Assembly: GCF_030010215.1 (NCBI RefSeq)
Contig: NZ_JASCRR010000001.1
Coordinates: 1-64,000 of the forward strand
Source: Tianweitania sp. UT-5YL-CI-8
Lineage (GTDB): Bacteria; Pseudomonadota; Alphaproteobacteria; Rhizobiales; Rhizobiaceae
Length of the DNA stretch: 64,000 nucleotides
Direction of reading: 5' to 3'
Shown here: positions 1 to 8,348 of the stretch, piece by piece
How positions within the stretch are numbered: position 1 is the first letter of the stretch
Layout: the number at the start of each line of letters is the position of its first letter
The notes under the pieces: generated by a model
Database searches by the model: none
Told to the model about the DNA's origin: nothing
Seen by the model: only the letters and a program-made list of their open reading frames with translations
Made by a program: the position numbers and the translations under genes

Positions 1-1
1 C

Positions 2-400
2 GTCGAGAACCGCCTGTCGGAGAGCGACCGTCCCGAACTCACTTCTGCGAAGATCATCATCTCGGGCGGTCGTGCGCTGGGTTCGGCTGAGAAGTTCGAA
101 GAGGTCATCCTGCCCGTCGCCGACAAGTTGGGTGCCGCCGTCGGCGCATCCCGCGCGGCGGTCGATGCGGGCTACGCGCCCAACGACTGGCAGGTCGGCC
201 AGACCGGCAAGGTGGTCGCGCCCGATCTCTACATCGCCGTCGGCATTTCGGGCGCGATCCAGCACCTCGCCGGCATGAAGGACTCGAAGGTCATCGTCGC
301 CATCAACAAGGACGAGGAAGCCCCAATCTTCCAGGTCGCGGATTACGGCCTCGTCGGCGACCTCTTCACCATCCTGCCGGAGCTCAAAAACGCGCTTTGA
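2..400 (+). CDS. etfA: Electron transfer flavoprotein alpha subunit, 3' part
   Basis: The last 132 residues of an ETF alpha chain; the 5' end lies outside the window. ETF carries electrons from acyl-CoA and related dehydrogenases to ETF-ubiquinone oxidoreductase, using an FAD held by the C-terminal domain shown here. That domain is recognisable from the SGGRALGS loop, the Q-V-G-Q-T-G-K-V segment, the [18 protein letters not shown] helix and loop, and the terminal [15 protein letters not shown]. The ending is intact. In many Rhizobiales a 3-hydroxybutyryl-CoA dehydrogenase gene follows etfA (family knowledge). Here the sequence breaks into non-coding and decayed DNA straight after the stop, so this is probably the edge of an island. 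Confidence 0.96.
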   Translation, partial: VENRLSESDRPELTSAKIIISGGRALGSAEKFEEVILPVADKLGAAVGASRAAVDAGYAPNDWQVGQTGKVVAPDLYIAVGISGAIQHLAGMKDSKVIVAINKDEEAPIFQVADYGLVGDLFTILPELKNAL

Positions 401-932
401 CGAGGTCGGCATACACCAACGAATTTCTGATGACTAATAAACACCTCGACGATATCGACATGCGTAGACCAAACGCCTTTCTGGCAAAAAGCATCGGCTT
501 CTCATCGATGCGGAATGGTCCGCGGCAGCCGCCGGTAAACATTCGAAGCCAACAATCCGTTGAATGGAACGGTGATCGGCTCTGTTGCAGAAGGCAGTGC
601 CATGGATGTTGATCGCTGCCAAAGCAGCACGAACATTGGAGTTCGACTATTACTCCGGGGGCAATCAAATTGCGTGGTGAGACCGCCGTGAAGATGGTTT
701 TGCATGGAGGCTTCGGATATAAGGAACTCGTGGATGCCCCCGTTTTGGGGCTTATTGGGTTTCCGCTAAGGACGATGTGCCTTGCGATTGTTTGCACCGC
801 CAATATCGCCACAGTCATTGAGTACAGAGCCGCTACACTGTTCTGCCCCGCAATAAAGACAGGCGTCGAAGCCGATCATGAACAGTTGATCCGACATCTG
901 GCACCCCCTGCCCGCGTAGGCCCGGCAAGCGT
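401..932. other. Gene-free stretch after etfA
   Basis: No convincing intact gene. Short open frames exist on both strands but lack a ribosome-binding site and family resemblance. One plus-strand frame at about 670-760 contains LHGGFGYKE, which resembles the C-terminal HGGFGY loop of acyl-CoA dehydrogenases. The sequence around it does not continue convincingly, so this is only a weak hint of a decayed gene. Confidence 0.4.
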
Positions 933-1189
933 AGCGAGTGGGATACCGAACGGATCTTCCGCTACCTTCGCAATACGTCTCGCTTAGCTAAAAACATTGT
1001 CAGTTCCGAAGTTGCGCTGAAAGAACGTGAAGAGGCGACTACGAGGCGGAAATCTGGTCCGTTGGAATGGTTCAAGGGATCATTCCAGACATAGCAAGCG
1101 TCGGCGAAATCGATGAACGACTCGTGAGCGACGCGCGCGCGATCGTTCGAGCGCGTCCCCACCGGATGGAGTTGAAGGAAGCTCAAAAA
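933..1189 (+). pseudogene. Nitronate monooxygenase (2-nitropropane dioxygenase) C-terminal remnant, frameshifted
   Basis: Two adjacent frames together give the C-terminal end of a nitronate monooxygenase, the FMN enzyme that oxidises alkyl nitronates. The first frame (from 933) reads D-T-E-R-I-F-R-Y-L-R-N-T-S-R-L-A-K-N, matching the family helix usually written TxLIFRTLRNTARV. The second frame (from about 1040) reads IWSVGMVQGIIPDIAS and continues to DARAIVRARP, matching the family ending GQVVGLIxDIPS. A frameshift at roughly 1035 separates them, and the N-terminal two thirds are missing. The second frame runs without a stop into the enoyl-CoA hydratase gene. Confidence 0.6.
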
Positions 1190-2017
1190 ATGAACTACAA
1201 AATGGTATTGGTGGGCCGCAAGGATAAGGTCGTCACAGTCACGCTAAATCGGCCGGAACGCATGAATGCAACAACATGGCGTCTGAATGCAGAGCTTAGA
1301 CATGCGATCACTGTTGCGGATGCAGACGAAGGGGTTCGAGCGGTCGTCGTAACCGGCGCCGGCAAGCACTTTTGCGCGGGGGCAGACTTGTCAGGCGCGG
1401 CTTTTGCCCGTCATGATGAAGAAGCGGAAGAACGCCAGCGGATCACTGGCGAACTGGTGCCGCCAGGGAGCAAGCCATTCTGGGAGATGAACACGCCAAT
1501 CATCGCGGCGATCAACGGCACCGCGGTTGGCGTTGGCATCACGATGCCTCTCCATTTCGATATTCGCATCGTCGCGCAAGACGCTCGGCTCAGCTTTCTC
1601 TTCACGCGTAGAGGCGTCATTCCAGAGTGGAACTCGCCATGGCTTCTGCCAAAGCTGATAGGCGCTTCGCGCGCGATGGAGCTTATGCTGACCGGCCGTA
1701 TGTTTTCTGGCACCGATGCGGTCAATTATGGAATTGCCAGTCAATCGCTGCCCGCGGACCAAGTGCTGGCGCGCGCACAAGACTTGGCGGCAGAGCTGGC
1801 TAGAACCACTTCAGCGATTTCCGTGGGGATCACCAAGCGCCTCATCTATCAAGGCATCCAGAGAGACGACGTAGATCAGTTCCATCAGCGAACGAGCGAT
1901 TTGTTTCGTTGGTCGACGCGTCAGCTTGATGGAAAGGAAGGCGCGATGGCTTTTAGGGAGAAGCGCCCGCCTTTATTCCCCATGCACAAAAACCGGGACT
2001 TCCCAGTCGAATTCTAG
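1190..2017 (+). CDS. Enoyl-CoA hydratase/isomerase (crotonase) family protein
   Basis: A 275-residue crotonase-fold protein, probably acting on a CoA thioester in fatty-acid or aromatic-acid degradation. The fold is shown by LNRPERMNA near residue 20, the oxyanion-hole sequence GKHFCAGADLSG near residue 60, INGTAVGVGITMPLHFDIR near residue 110 and RRGVIPEWNSPWLLPKLIGA near residue 140. The first catalytic glutamate of typical hydratases, expected in the GxGxE position, is replaced by threonine. The second glutamate seems present in IPEW. It may therefore be an isomerase or another crotonase activity. The start at 1190 has AAGGAAG about nine bases upstream; the frame stays open upstream through a nitronate monooxygenase remnant, giving a possible longer product. 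Confidence 0.88.
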   Translation: MNYKMVLVGRKDKVVTVTLNRPERMNATTWRLNAELRHAITVADADEGVRAVVVTGAGKHFCAGADLSGAAFARHDEEAEERQRITGELVPPGSKPFWEMNTPIIAAINGTAVGVGITMPLHFDIRIVAQDARLSFLFTRRGVIPEWNSPWLLPKLIGASRAMELMLTGRMFSGTDAVNYGIASQSLPADQVLARAQDLAAELARTTSAISVGITKRLIYQGIQRDDVDQFHQRTSDLFRWSTRQLDGKEGAMAFREKRPPLFPMHKNRDFPVEF

Positions 2018-2099
2018 TGGAGCTTTATTCTGACGTCCTGCTATGATCGACTCCATATTCGCAAGAGCGTCGAGCCTCTGGCGGTGACGGCGCCAGCGC

Positions 2100-2501
2100 G
2101 TGAGGCCGGCGTCCAGGGACTATAATCTGACCACGCCCCGTGCCGAGGAATGGCTGCGGATCGAATGGCCCGACGGCGACGCCGAGCCGTTCAAATACTG
2201 GCTGTCCACCCTTGCCGCCGACGCCTCGCTCGCAAAGCTCGTCAGCACGGCCAAGCGGTGCTGGCGCATCGAGTGCGACTATCAAGAACTCAAGCAGGAA
2301 CTCGGGCTTGGTCATTATGAGGGGCGCGGCTTCCATCATCATGCGAGCTTCTGCATCGCCGCTTACGGATTCCTCATCTCACAAAGGGAGACGATTCCCC
2401 CCTCAGCGCCGACCAAAACCAAAAACCGCCCGAAACCTGCCGTTTACCAAGATTATCGTCCCCGCCGATCCGCCGATCGAGATGAACGGCGACAGCTATA
2501 G
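2100..2501 (+). mobile_element. IS701-family transposase, C-terminal remnant
   Basis: About 130 codons from the C-terminal end of an IS701-type DDE transposase. The diagnostic part reads W-R-I-E-C-D-Y-Q-E-L-K-Q-E-L-G-L-G-H-Y-E-G-R-G, then FHHHASFCIAAYGFL. Family members normally have HYEGRGWRGFHHHA, so a few residues are missing between GRG and FHHH. The catalytic N-terminal two thirds are absent, so the piece cannot transpose. Confidence 0.85.
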
Positions 2502-2613
2502 TCTCGTCCAAAGCCGAGCCCGAAAGGCCGGTTGAGACCCTTCAAAAATCGCCACGCCCGCCTGAGACCCCCGCTCCGGCTACGCCCTCCCGGCGGTCGC
2601 AGGCGGGCACCAT

Positions 2614-2665
2614 AGTGGCCGACTTTTGCTCCGCCCCGTGGCCGGATTTTACTCCGCCGTTGACA
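2614..2665 (-). mobile_element. IS21-type terminal end remnant
   Basis: Read on the minus strand, this begins TGTCAACGGCGGAGTAAAAT and carries two related repeats, GGAGTAAAATCCGGCCAC and GGAGCAAAAGTCGGCCAC. Repeated blocks behind a TGT tip are typical of IS21-family termini. No istA or istB reading frame is nearby, so only the end survives. Confidence 0.65.
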
Positions 2666-3048
2666 TCAGGAGGTCCACGGCCTTTCCACAGCGTCTCTAC
2701 ACGATCCATGCGCGTTGGTGCCCCTCATCCAGCCTGAACTGATTTCGTACCGGCATTGTCCGGTCGAAATCGAACTTGCCCGCGGTCCGCCCAGGGATGA
2801 CTGTCTGTGACATGCGTCAACTGACACCGAAGAAGCTTGAGAACATTCAGCCGATGGGTGTGCCGAACTGCAACGTCGCGGTCGGTGTCGAAGGCCGTGC
2901 AGTTGTGGATCACATCCTGGGTCCATTCTCGCTTGGCCGAAAGCCGGACAAATCGGGTGACTATAGAGCGACGGCGCCAAGGCTATTCTGTCGTGACGTG
3001 GATTGCCTACGGCACGACGCATACCTCCTACAGAGGCTGTGACGGAGT
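2666..3048. other. Unassigned stretch between IS debris and the sugar-acid operon
   Basis: All frames are either interrupted or have amino-acid composition unlike the neighbours. I recognise no gene, RNA or repeat here. It lies downstream of the leftward operon that ends at 3049. Confidence 0.4.
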
Positions 3049-4059
3049 TCAACGGCTGGATTGGCTCGCCACAGCATCCAGTGATGCGTCGAGCAGACCG
3101 CGAAGGTAAGCGAGCGAGTAGATCATTCCGTTGGCTTCATAGCCGACATTGATGCCGTCGACGTTGCCGTTGTGGCTTCGGTCTCCGTCCATGGCCGGCG
3201 CGTGATCGGGGCGGACATAGCAGTCGAGGCCGAGATCGGCATAGGCACGAAACAGTGCGGGCATGTCGGTCTGGCCGGCGTCGGGAAAGGTCTCGATAAA
3301 ATCGTCGCGAGTTCCCGAGACGTCGCGCACATGGACGAAGGCGATGCGCTCGCGGCCGAATCGCGCCAAAGCCGCTGCCGGATCGTCGCCCATCGTCGCA
3401 ATGGTTCCTTGGCAGAAAGTGACGCCGACAGCTGGGCTTCCTGCAATCTCGACAGCCTTTTCCCAGGCGTCCACCGAGGTGAGGACGCGTCCTATGCCGC
3501 GCAACGGCGATACCGGTGGATCGTCTGGGTGCAGGCCCATACGCACACCCGCTGCCTCTGCGACGGGTGCAACCTTTTGGATGAAATAGGTATAGGCATC
3601 CCACACCGCCTGTTCCGAGACCTCTCCGAGCGGTGTCGGGCCGGCGGCATCGGCGTGCTTGCGGGAAAAGCCGGTCACCAAAGCGCCACCGCGCGTCGGC
3701 ACGGTCGTTTGGGTACGGTACCAGCCGATTCCGACCATGAAATTGAAACAGATAAGCCGGATGCCAAGCTTGCCCATATTGCGCAGCATGTCGCAATAGC
3801 GCTCGATATCGTCGTCCCGCCCTTCGAGGCCGAGCTTGATGCGGCTCATGTCGAACTGGTCGCCCTCCAGCCCGACGATGTCGAAGCTACCTTCGCGATA
3901 CGCTTCGACGGCTGCTATCAGTGCATCAAGGTCCCAGGGCGGTAGCCGCCCGGTCAGTTCGGGCGCCAGCTTGGCAATGGCGTTGGTCACGCCCATCTGG
4001 CGGGCAAGCACCCAGCGACGGTCGGGAACGGGCGGCAGCATCATCGCAAGACGCATCAT
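3049..4059 (-). CDS. Mannonate dehydratase-like TIM-barrel enzyme (UxuA family)
   Basis: A 336-residue protein of the UxuA family. Mannonate dehydratase turns D-mannonate into 2-keto-3-deoxygluconate in hexuronate breakdown. Recognised parts are GLEGDQFDM near residue 64, ICFNFMVGIGWYRT near residue 103, GLHPDDPP near residue 175, VTFCQGT near residue 214, FVHVRDVSG near residue 245 and YVRPDHAPAMDGD near residue 286. The His, Cys, His and Asp residues expected to bind metal can be placed in these motifs. It is shorter than the E. coli enzyme (about 394 residues), so a related sugar acid is possible. It is the last gene of the leftward operon, seven bases after the ATPase gene. The start follows GAGGAATGA. 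Confidence 0.88.
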   Translation of the reverse strand: MMRLAMMLPPVPDRRWVLARQMGVTNAIAKLAPELTGRLPPWDLDALIAAVEAYREGSFDIVGLEGDQFDMSRIKLGLEGRDDDIERYCDMLRNMGKLGIRLICFNFMVGIGWYRTQTTVPTRGGALVTGFSRKHADAAGPTPLGEVSEQAVWDAYTYFIQKVAPVAEAAGVRMGLHPDDPPVSPLRGIGRVLTSVDAWEKAVEIAGSPAVGVTFCQGTIATMGDDPAAALARFGRERIAFVHVRDVSGTRDDFIETFPDAGQTDMPALFRAYADLGLDCYVRPDHAPAMDGDRSHNGNVDGINVGYEANGMIYSLAYLRGLLDASLDAVASQSSR

Positions 4060-4066
4060 TCATTCC

Positions 4067-5122
4067 TCAATGTTTGATGGCCTTGCCGCTCTCAGGATCG
4101 AAAAGGCGGACCTGGTCGAGCGCAAGACCGAGTTGGATCGTGTCGCCGGGGGCAATCGCGACCCGTTCGCGAAACAGGCAGGAAATGTCCTGCTCGCCGA
4201 TACGCGCGATAACCTGCGTCTCCGATCCCATGGGCTCCACAAGGACCACGCGTGCGGGAATTCCCACATTGTCGAGGCGGAGATGTTCGGGGCGGATGCC
4301 GTAAGTTATGGACCGGCCAGAATTATCTCCGGCAAGAGGCAGCGGAAGCCGGACGCCTGTCGGCGTCTCGAAACCGTCTGCGCCGGCTTTTCCTTCGATG
4401 AAATTCATCGAAGGGCTGCCGATGAAGCTCGCGACGAAGCGGTTCGCCGGATTGTCGTAGAGATCGAGCGGACGTCCTACCTGTTCGATGCGGCCGTCCT
4501 GCATGACGACGATGCGGTCGGCCATGGTCATGGCTTCGACTTGGTCGTGCGTGACATAGACGATGGTGGTGCCGAGACGCAGATGCAGGGCCTTTATCTC
4601 GGCGCGCATCTGCACGCGGAGTTTGGCGTCGAGATTGCTCAGAGGTTCGTCGAACAGAAACACCTTGGGGTTCCGCACAAGCGCGCGCCCCATGGCCACG
4701 CGCTGGCGCTGGCCGCCGGACAATTGCTTGGGCTGGCGCTGCAGCAGCGGTTCAAGTCCCAGGATACGCGCTGCTCGATCCACCGCCTCCTTGGTCTCCG
4801 CGGCACTCGCGTTTCGCAGCTTCATCGAAAAGGCCATGTTTTCGTAAACGGTCATGTGCGGATAAAGCGCATAGGACTGAAATACCATTGCGACATCGCG
4901 ATCCTTCGGCGCAAGGTCGTTGACGACCCTGTCGCCGATCCGGATGGCGCCGCCCGAAATGCCTTCTAGTCCGGCTATCATGCGCAGAAGCGTCGATTTT
5001 CCGCAGCCCGACGGGCCGACCAGCGTGACGAATTCGCCATCGGCAATATCGATGTCGATACCATGCAGAATGTTTGCCGCACCGTACGACTTCTTGACGC
5101 CGTCAATTGCAACCGATGCCAT
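4067..5122 (-). CDS. Sugar ABC transporter ATPase (MalK/UgpC type)
   Basis: A 351-residue ATPase that energises a carbohydrate importer, presumably the two permeases and binding protein encoded earlier in the same operon. Visible are Walker A GPSGCGKST near residue 38, signature LSGGQRQRVAMGRAL near residue 134, Walker B VFLFDEPLSNLDAKLR near residue 154 and the switch histidine in YVTHDQVEAM near residue 188. The roughly 110-residue C-terminal extension is the regulatory TOBE/OB domain of the MalK group, with G-I-R-P-E-H. The start is preceded by AAGGAGGAG. The gene lies between an SDR gene and the mannonate-dehydratase-like gene, as is common in rhizobial sugar-acid operons. Confidence 0.94.
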   Translation of the reverse strand: MASVAIDGVKKSYGAANILHGIDIDIADGEFVTLVGPSGCGKSTLLRMIAGLEGISGGAIRIGDRVVNDLAPKDRDVAMVFQSYALYPHMTVYENMAFSMKLRNASAAETKEAVDRAARILGLEPLLQRQPKQLSGGQRQRVAMGRALVRNPKVFLFDEPLSNLDAKLRVQMRAEIKALHLRLGTTIVYVTHDQVEAMTMADRIVVMQDGRIEQVGRPLDLYDNPANRFVASFIGSPSMNFIEGKAGADGFETPTGVRLPLPLAGDNSGRSITYGIRPEHLRLDNVGIPARVVLVEPMGSETQVIARIGEQDISCLFRERVAIAPGDTIQLGLALDQVRLFDPESGKAIKH

Positions 5123-5143
5123 GATCGGCTCCTCCTTGTTTCT

Positions 5144-5905
5144 TCACAGATGCATTCCGCCATCAACCAGGAGCCGGACGCCGGTGACATACCGTCCCGC
5201 ATCCGAACACAGGAACACGGCGGCGCCGATGAAATCGTCAGCCTCTCCGAAATGTGCCATCGGGATCTGTCGCGTCAGCCTTTCGCGCAAGGCGGCGTCG
5301 GTCAACGCCTGCCGGTTCCTGTCCGTTTCCACGACGCCTGGCGCAAGAGTATTGCAGGTGATGCCAGAGGCCGCGAACTGGCGGGCAAGATTGCGCATCA
5401 GACTGGTCTGGGCCGCTTTGAGGCCGGCATAAACGGGCATGGCCGGGCTCTCCTTGACTTCCTGTATGCTACCAATGCCGAGAATGCGGCCCCAACGCCG
5501 GTCCACCATCCCTGGCGCCAGCGCGGAAATTAGGCGTGTCGAGGCTTCCAGATTGACGGCGACCTGGCGCGCGAAGGCGTCATGGCTGATGGCATCCCAA
5601 GCCTCACGAACTTCGATAGACGCATTCAGTACGAGGATATCCACGCCGCCAAGCGCTGAAAGCGCTTGTTCGGCGATAGCGTCGACTGCCTGAATCGTGG
5701 CGAGATCGCCTGCGATTGCGATCGCGCCGTTGCCGACTTCCGCAACAGCGCCGTCGAGCGCCTGCGACGCGGTGGCGCCGTGCAGCGCCACCCGAGCCCC
5801 CGCCGCCGCGAGTCCCGAGGCGAGGGCCCTGCCGATGCCTCGGCTCGATCCGGTCACCAGCACGCGTTTGCCGGTGAGAGAGAAGAGAGCCTTCAGGTCA
5901 ACCAT
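5144..5905 (-). CDS. Short-chain dehydrogenase/reductase
   Basis: A 253-residue classical SDR that would oxidise or reduce a hydroxyl or keto group with NAD(P). The nucleotide-binding TGSSRGIG lies near residue 18, the NAS-type motif (LVLNASIEV) near residue 88, the catalytic serine in GIGSIQE near residue 140 and the Tyr-Lys pair in YAGLKAAQ near residue 155. The C-terminal GAAVFLCSDAGRYVTGVRLLVDGG is typical of gluconate 5-dehydrogenase-like members. The start at 5905 follows GGGAGG and overlaps the end of the lactonase gene by eight bases. Context suggests it oxidises a sugar acid or sugar before the lactonase or dehydratase acts; the substrate is not shown by the sequence. Confidence 0.92.
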   Translation of the reverse strand: MVDLKALFSLTGKRVLVTGSSRGIGRALASGLAAAGARVALHGATASQALDGAVAEVGNGAIAIAGDLATIQAVDAIAEQALSALGGVDILVLNASIEVREAWDAISHDAFARQVAVNLEASTRLISALAPGMVDRRWGRILGIGSIQEVKESPAMPVYAGLKAAQTSLMRNLARQFAASGITCNTLAPGVVETDRNRQALTDAALRERLTRQIPMAHFGEADDFIGAAVFLCSDAGRYVTGVRLLVDGGMHL

Positions 5906-6731
5906 TCCAGCCTCCCAGAAGTGCCGCACCGCGCCCCATGAAAGGAAAAGCCAGAACCTCGCCGCGCTCGGCTTCCGTGACGACAAGACCCAGCCGTCCC
6001 GATGGGTCGAAGCAGCAATTGGTCGGGCGGGCGCCCGCAAGATCGAGGCCGCCTGTAACGGACCCGTCCGGCGCAACTGCCTTGACGGCACTCTGACCGA
6101 AGACCGCGACATGCAACAACCCGTCTTCGCCGAAGGCCATGCCGTCGGGACCGATAGGTCCGCCAAGCTCGGCCCATGGCGCCGGGTTTATCCACATTCC
6201 GCTCACGCCATCATAGGCACCGATCCAGACGCGCTGTCGGTAGGTTTCTGCGATGTAGAGCCGTGTGCCGTCAGCCGAAAAGGCAAGCCCGTTGGGAAAG
6301 AACAACCCATCGGCCAGCAAGCACAGGCGGTCCTCCCGGTCCAACGACCAAACCGTACCGGTCGGCTCGGCGCGCGAGTTTCCCGGGCAGGTGAAAACCA
6401 GCCGGCCGGCGCCGTCGAAGGCCAAGTCGTTCGGACCGTCCAGAGTGCCATCGCCCCCTGCCACCAGTCGGCATTCTCCGGTCAACGGCTCGTAGCAGCG
6501 TATCGCGCCGGCATCGGCATCGCAAAACCAAGCGGAACCATCGCGAGCGAAGACGAGGCCATTGGGTGCGCCGCCGACAGCATGGCGGTGGATCTGCCCT
6601 CCACGCATCTCGACCAGCGCTCCGCCCTTCAACTCGACGCACCACAGCGTTCCATCGGGCGCAAACGCGGGTCCTTCCGGAAATTCAAGTCCGGAAGCCA
6701 GAACCGTCATCGGCGTGGCTATTGTATTCAT
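5898..6731 (-). CDS. SMP-30/gluconolactonase-like lactonase
   Basis: A 277-residue six-bladed beta-propeller of the SMP-30/gluconolaconase/LRE family, which hydrolyses sugar lactones to aldonic acids with one bound metal ion. The first metal ligand is in FPEGPAF near residue 18. Later ligands lie in GPNDLAFD near residue 100, FPNGLAFSADG near residue 147 and GPDGMAFGEDG near residue 195. No signal peptide is seen, so it should be cytoplasmic. Its ATG is one base after the stop of the RraA-like gene, which suggests coupled translation, and its end overlaps the SDR gene. Confidence 0.92.
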   Translation of the reverse strand: MNTIATPMTVLASGLEFPEGPAFAPDGTLWCVELKGGALVEMRGGQIHRHAVGGAPNGLVFARDGSAWFCDADAGAIRCYEPLTGECRLVAGGDGTLDGPNDLAFDGAGRLVFTCPGNSRAEPTGTVWSLDREDRLCLLADGLFFPNGLAFSADGTRLYIAETYRQRVWIGAYDGVSGMWINPAPWAELGGPIGPDGMAFGEDGLLHVAVFGQSAVKAVAPDGSVTGGLDLAGARPTNCCFDPSGRLGLVVTEAERGEVLAFPFMGRGAALLGGWNG

Positions 6732-6732
6732 T

Positions 6733-7491
6733 TTAGAAATAACCGCCCTTACCGGTGATGTCCTCCAGGCTGTCGCCGTCGGCGACCCAGCCGAAGATCT
6801 TCTTTTCATTGGCAAGAATTTCCTCGGCACGCAAAAGCACGTCAACAGCGATGGAGCGCGGGATGACTATAACCCCGTCAATGTCGCCGACCACGACATC
6901 GCCCGGACGGACGAGTACATTCCCGAACTTGACCGGGATCTGGTAATGGGTGATCAGACAGCGCCCCAGGCTGCCATTGGGACTGCGGTATTTGTAGAAG
7001 ACCGGGAAATCCTTCTCGAGGATCTGGTTGGTGTCGCGTATGCCGCCGTCGATAGCTGCAGCCTTGATACCGCGGCCGACCGCCGTGGCCGTCATTACGC
7101 CGCCCCAAGCGGTCGATTCAAGGTCCCCGGAGGTTTCCCAAACCACGAAGGATTCCGTCGGCATTTCCGCGAGCATTTGGGTTCTGAACGTCAGTTCGCC
7201 GGTAATCTTGGTGTTGGGTGCACTTTTGACCGTGAAAGCGAAGCCTGCCACTGTGCGCTCTGGACGCAGCACTTGAAGGTAGCCGGGCAGAGCCTGGTCG
7301 AGAAGACAATGCTCGCGCAGCACATCGCTGATGGCACCGGTGTAAAGCTGTTCATAACGCGCCAGAAGGTCGGCTGCGGGTATGGACAGTTCCGTAAAGG
7401 TGACCGTTTCGCGGTCTGCGATCAGGTTCTCGAGCCGCATCATGCGGGCTTCGCGCTGCAGGGCGCCGACGTCGGACGACGAGTGATTCAT
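6733..7491 (-). CDS. RraA/HMG-aldolase-like family protein
   Basis: A 252-residue member of the RraA-like superfamily, which includes the ribonuclease E inhibitor RraA and 4-hydroxy-4-methyl-2-oxoglutarate aldolases. The core motif GRGIKAAAIDGGIRDTNQI (about residues 140-158) contains the G-G-I-R-D metal and oxoacid site of the aldolases; V-R-P-G-D-V-V-V-G-D-I-D-G-V follows near residue 196. The N-terminal 50 residues are extra compared with E. coli RraA. Given a sugar-acid operon, an aldolase or dehydratase-like role is more plausible than RNase regulation (inference). The start at 7491 was chosen because of AAGGAAAATCACC just upstream; longer open frame upstream lies inside the permease gene. 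Confidence 0.85.
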   Translation of the reverse strand: MNHSSSDVGALQREARMMRLENLIADRETVTFTELSIPAADLLARYEQLYTGAISDVLREHCLLDQALPGYLQVLRPERTVAGFAFTVKSAPNTKITGELTFRTQMLAEMPTESFVVWETSGDLESTAWGGVMTATAVGRGIKAAAIDGGIRDTNQILEKDFPVFYKYRSPNGSLGRCLITHYQIPVKFGNVLVRPGDVVVGDIDGVIVIPRSIAVDVLLRAEEILANEKKIFGWVADGDSLEDITGKGGYF

Positions 7492-7523
7492 GGTGATTTT
7501 CCTTACATGGTTTCGGTTTGTGC

Positions 7524-8348
7524 TCAGCCCTTCACCGCACCGGCCGTCATGCCGCCGGCGATGTGACGTTGCAGGATGAACGTGGCGATCAGAACGGGGG
7601 CGAGGGCGATGGTGGAGGCTGCCATGATCTGCGGCCATTCGATGCCGGTGTCGCCGACGAATTCGGCAACGACGGTGGGCAAGGTGCGCGACTGGCGGCT
7701 GGTCAGGGTGAGGGCGAAGAGAAACTCGTTCCAGGAACCGACGAAGACAAAGACGCTGGTGGCGGCGAGGCCGGGTCCCATCAGCGGCAGCGTCACCTTG
7801 GTGACGGCCTGCCAGCGCGTCGCGCCATCTACCATGGCGCATTGTTCGAGTTCTTCCGGAATGGCGTCGAAATAACCTTTGAGCATCCAGACGGCGAGCG
7901 GCAGGTTCAGCGCCATGTAGGCGACGATCAGCGGCGGCATGGTGTCTTGCATACCCAGCCATTGGACATTGAGAAAGTAAGGCGTGATCAATGCCACGGG
8001 CGGGAAGATACGCGTCATCAGCATGCCGAACAGGACGGCCTGAGCGCCCCGGAATTTGAACCGGGAGATCGAGTAGGCGGCCAGCAGGCCAAAACCCAGG
8101 CACAGGACTAGCGTAATGATGCTGATGATCAGCGAGTTCATCAGGCCGGTTATGAAGCCGGTCTTTGCGAGAACAGCGCTGTAGGCATCGAAGACCGGGA
8201 TGAAGAGATAGTCCGGCGGAAACCGAAGCGCCGTATTCTGGGTCTTGAGAGACACCATGATCATCCAAAGCACGGGGAAGACCGTCAGCGTACCGGCGAC
8301 AGCGGTGAGGATGGTCAGCGCCGCCTTCGTCCAGAGAGAAGACTTCAT
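7524..8348 (-). CDS. Sugar ABC transporter permease (MalG type)
   Basis: A 274-residue inner-membrane permease of the carbohydrate uptake family 1. It has about six hydrophobic segments. The family EAA loop appears as EELEQCAMVDGATRWQAVTKVTLPL near residue 185 and is the contact site for the ATPase. The first segment (about residues 8-30) is a membrane anchor rather than a cleaved signal. Its start overlaps the stop of the partner permease by four bases (ATGA), so the two are coupled. Confidence 0.94.
   Translation of the reverse strand: MKSSLWTKAALTILTAVAGTLTVFPVLWMIMVSLKTQNTALRFPPDYLFIPVFDAYSAVLAKTGFITGLMNSLIISIITLVLCLGFGLLAAYSISRFKFRGAQAVLFGMLMTRIFPPVALITPYFLNVQWLGMQDTMPPLIVAYMALNLPLAVWMLKGYFDAIPEELEQCAMVDGATRWQAVTKVTLPLMGPGLAATSVFVFVGSWNEFLFALTLTSRQSRTLPTVVAEFVGDTGIEWPQIMAASTIALAPVLIATFILQRHIAGGMTAGAVKG

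Noticed and set aside
578-592. GGCTCTGTTGCAG, similar to the tip of IS6-family elements
   Set aside because: No matching opposite end or transposase fragment is nearby, so the short match may be chance.
670-760. HGGFGYKE, possible acyl-CoA dehydrogenase remnant
   Set aside because: The motif is short and the surrounding residues do not follow the family in any frame.
3836-6758. Plus-strand open frames of 377 and 353 codons opposite the ATPase, SDR and lactonase genes
   Set aside because: The minus-strand genes have full motif sets, ribosome sites and correct spacing. The plus frames have neither.
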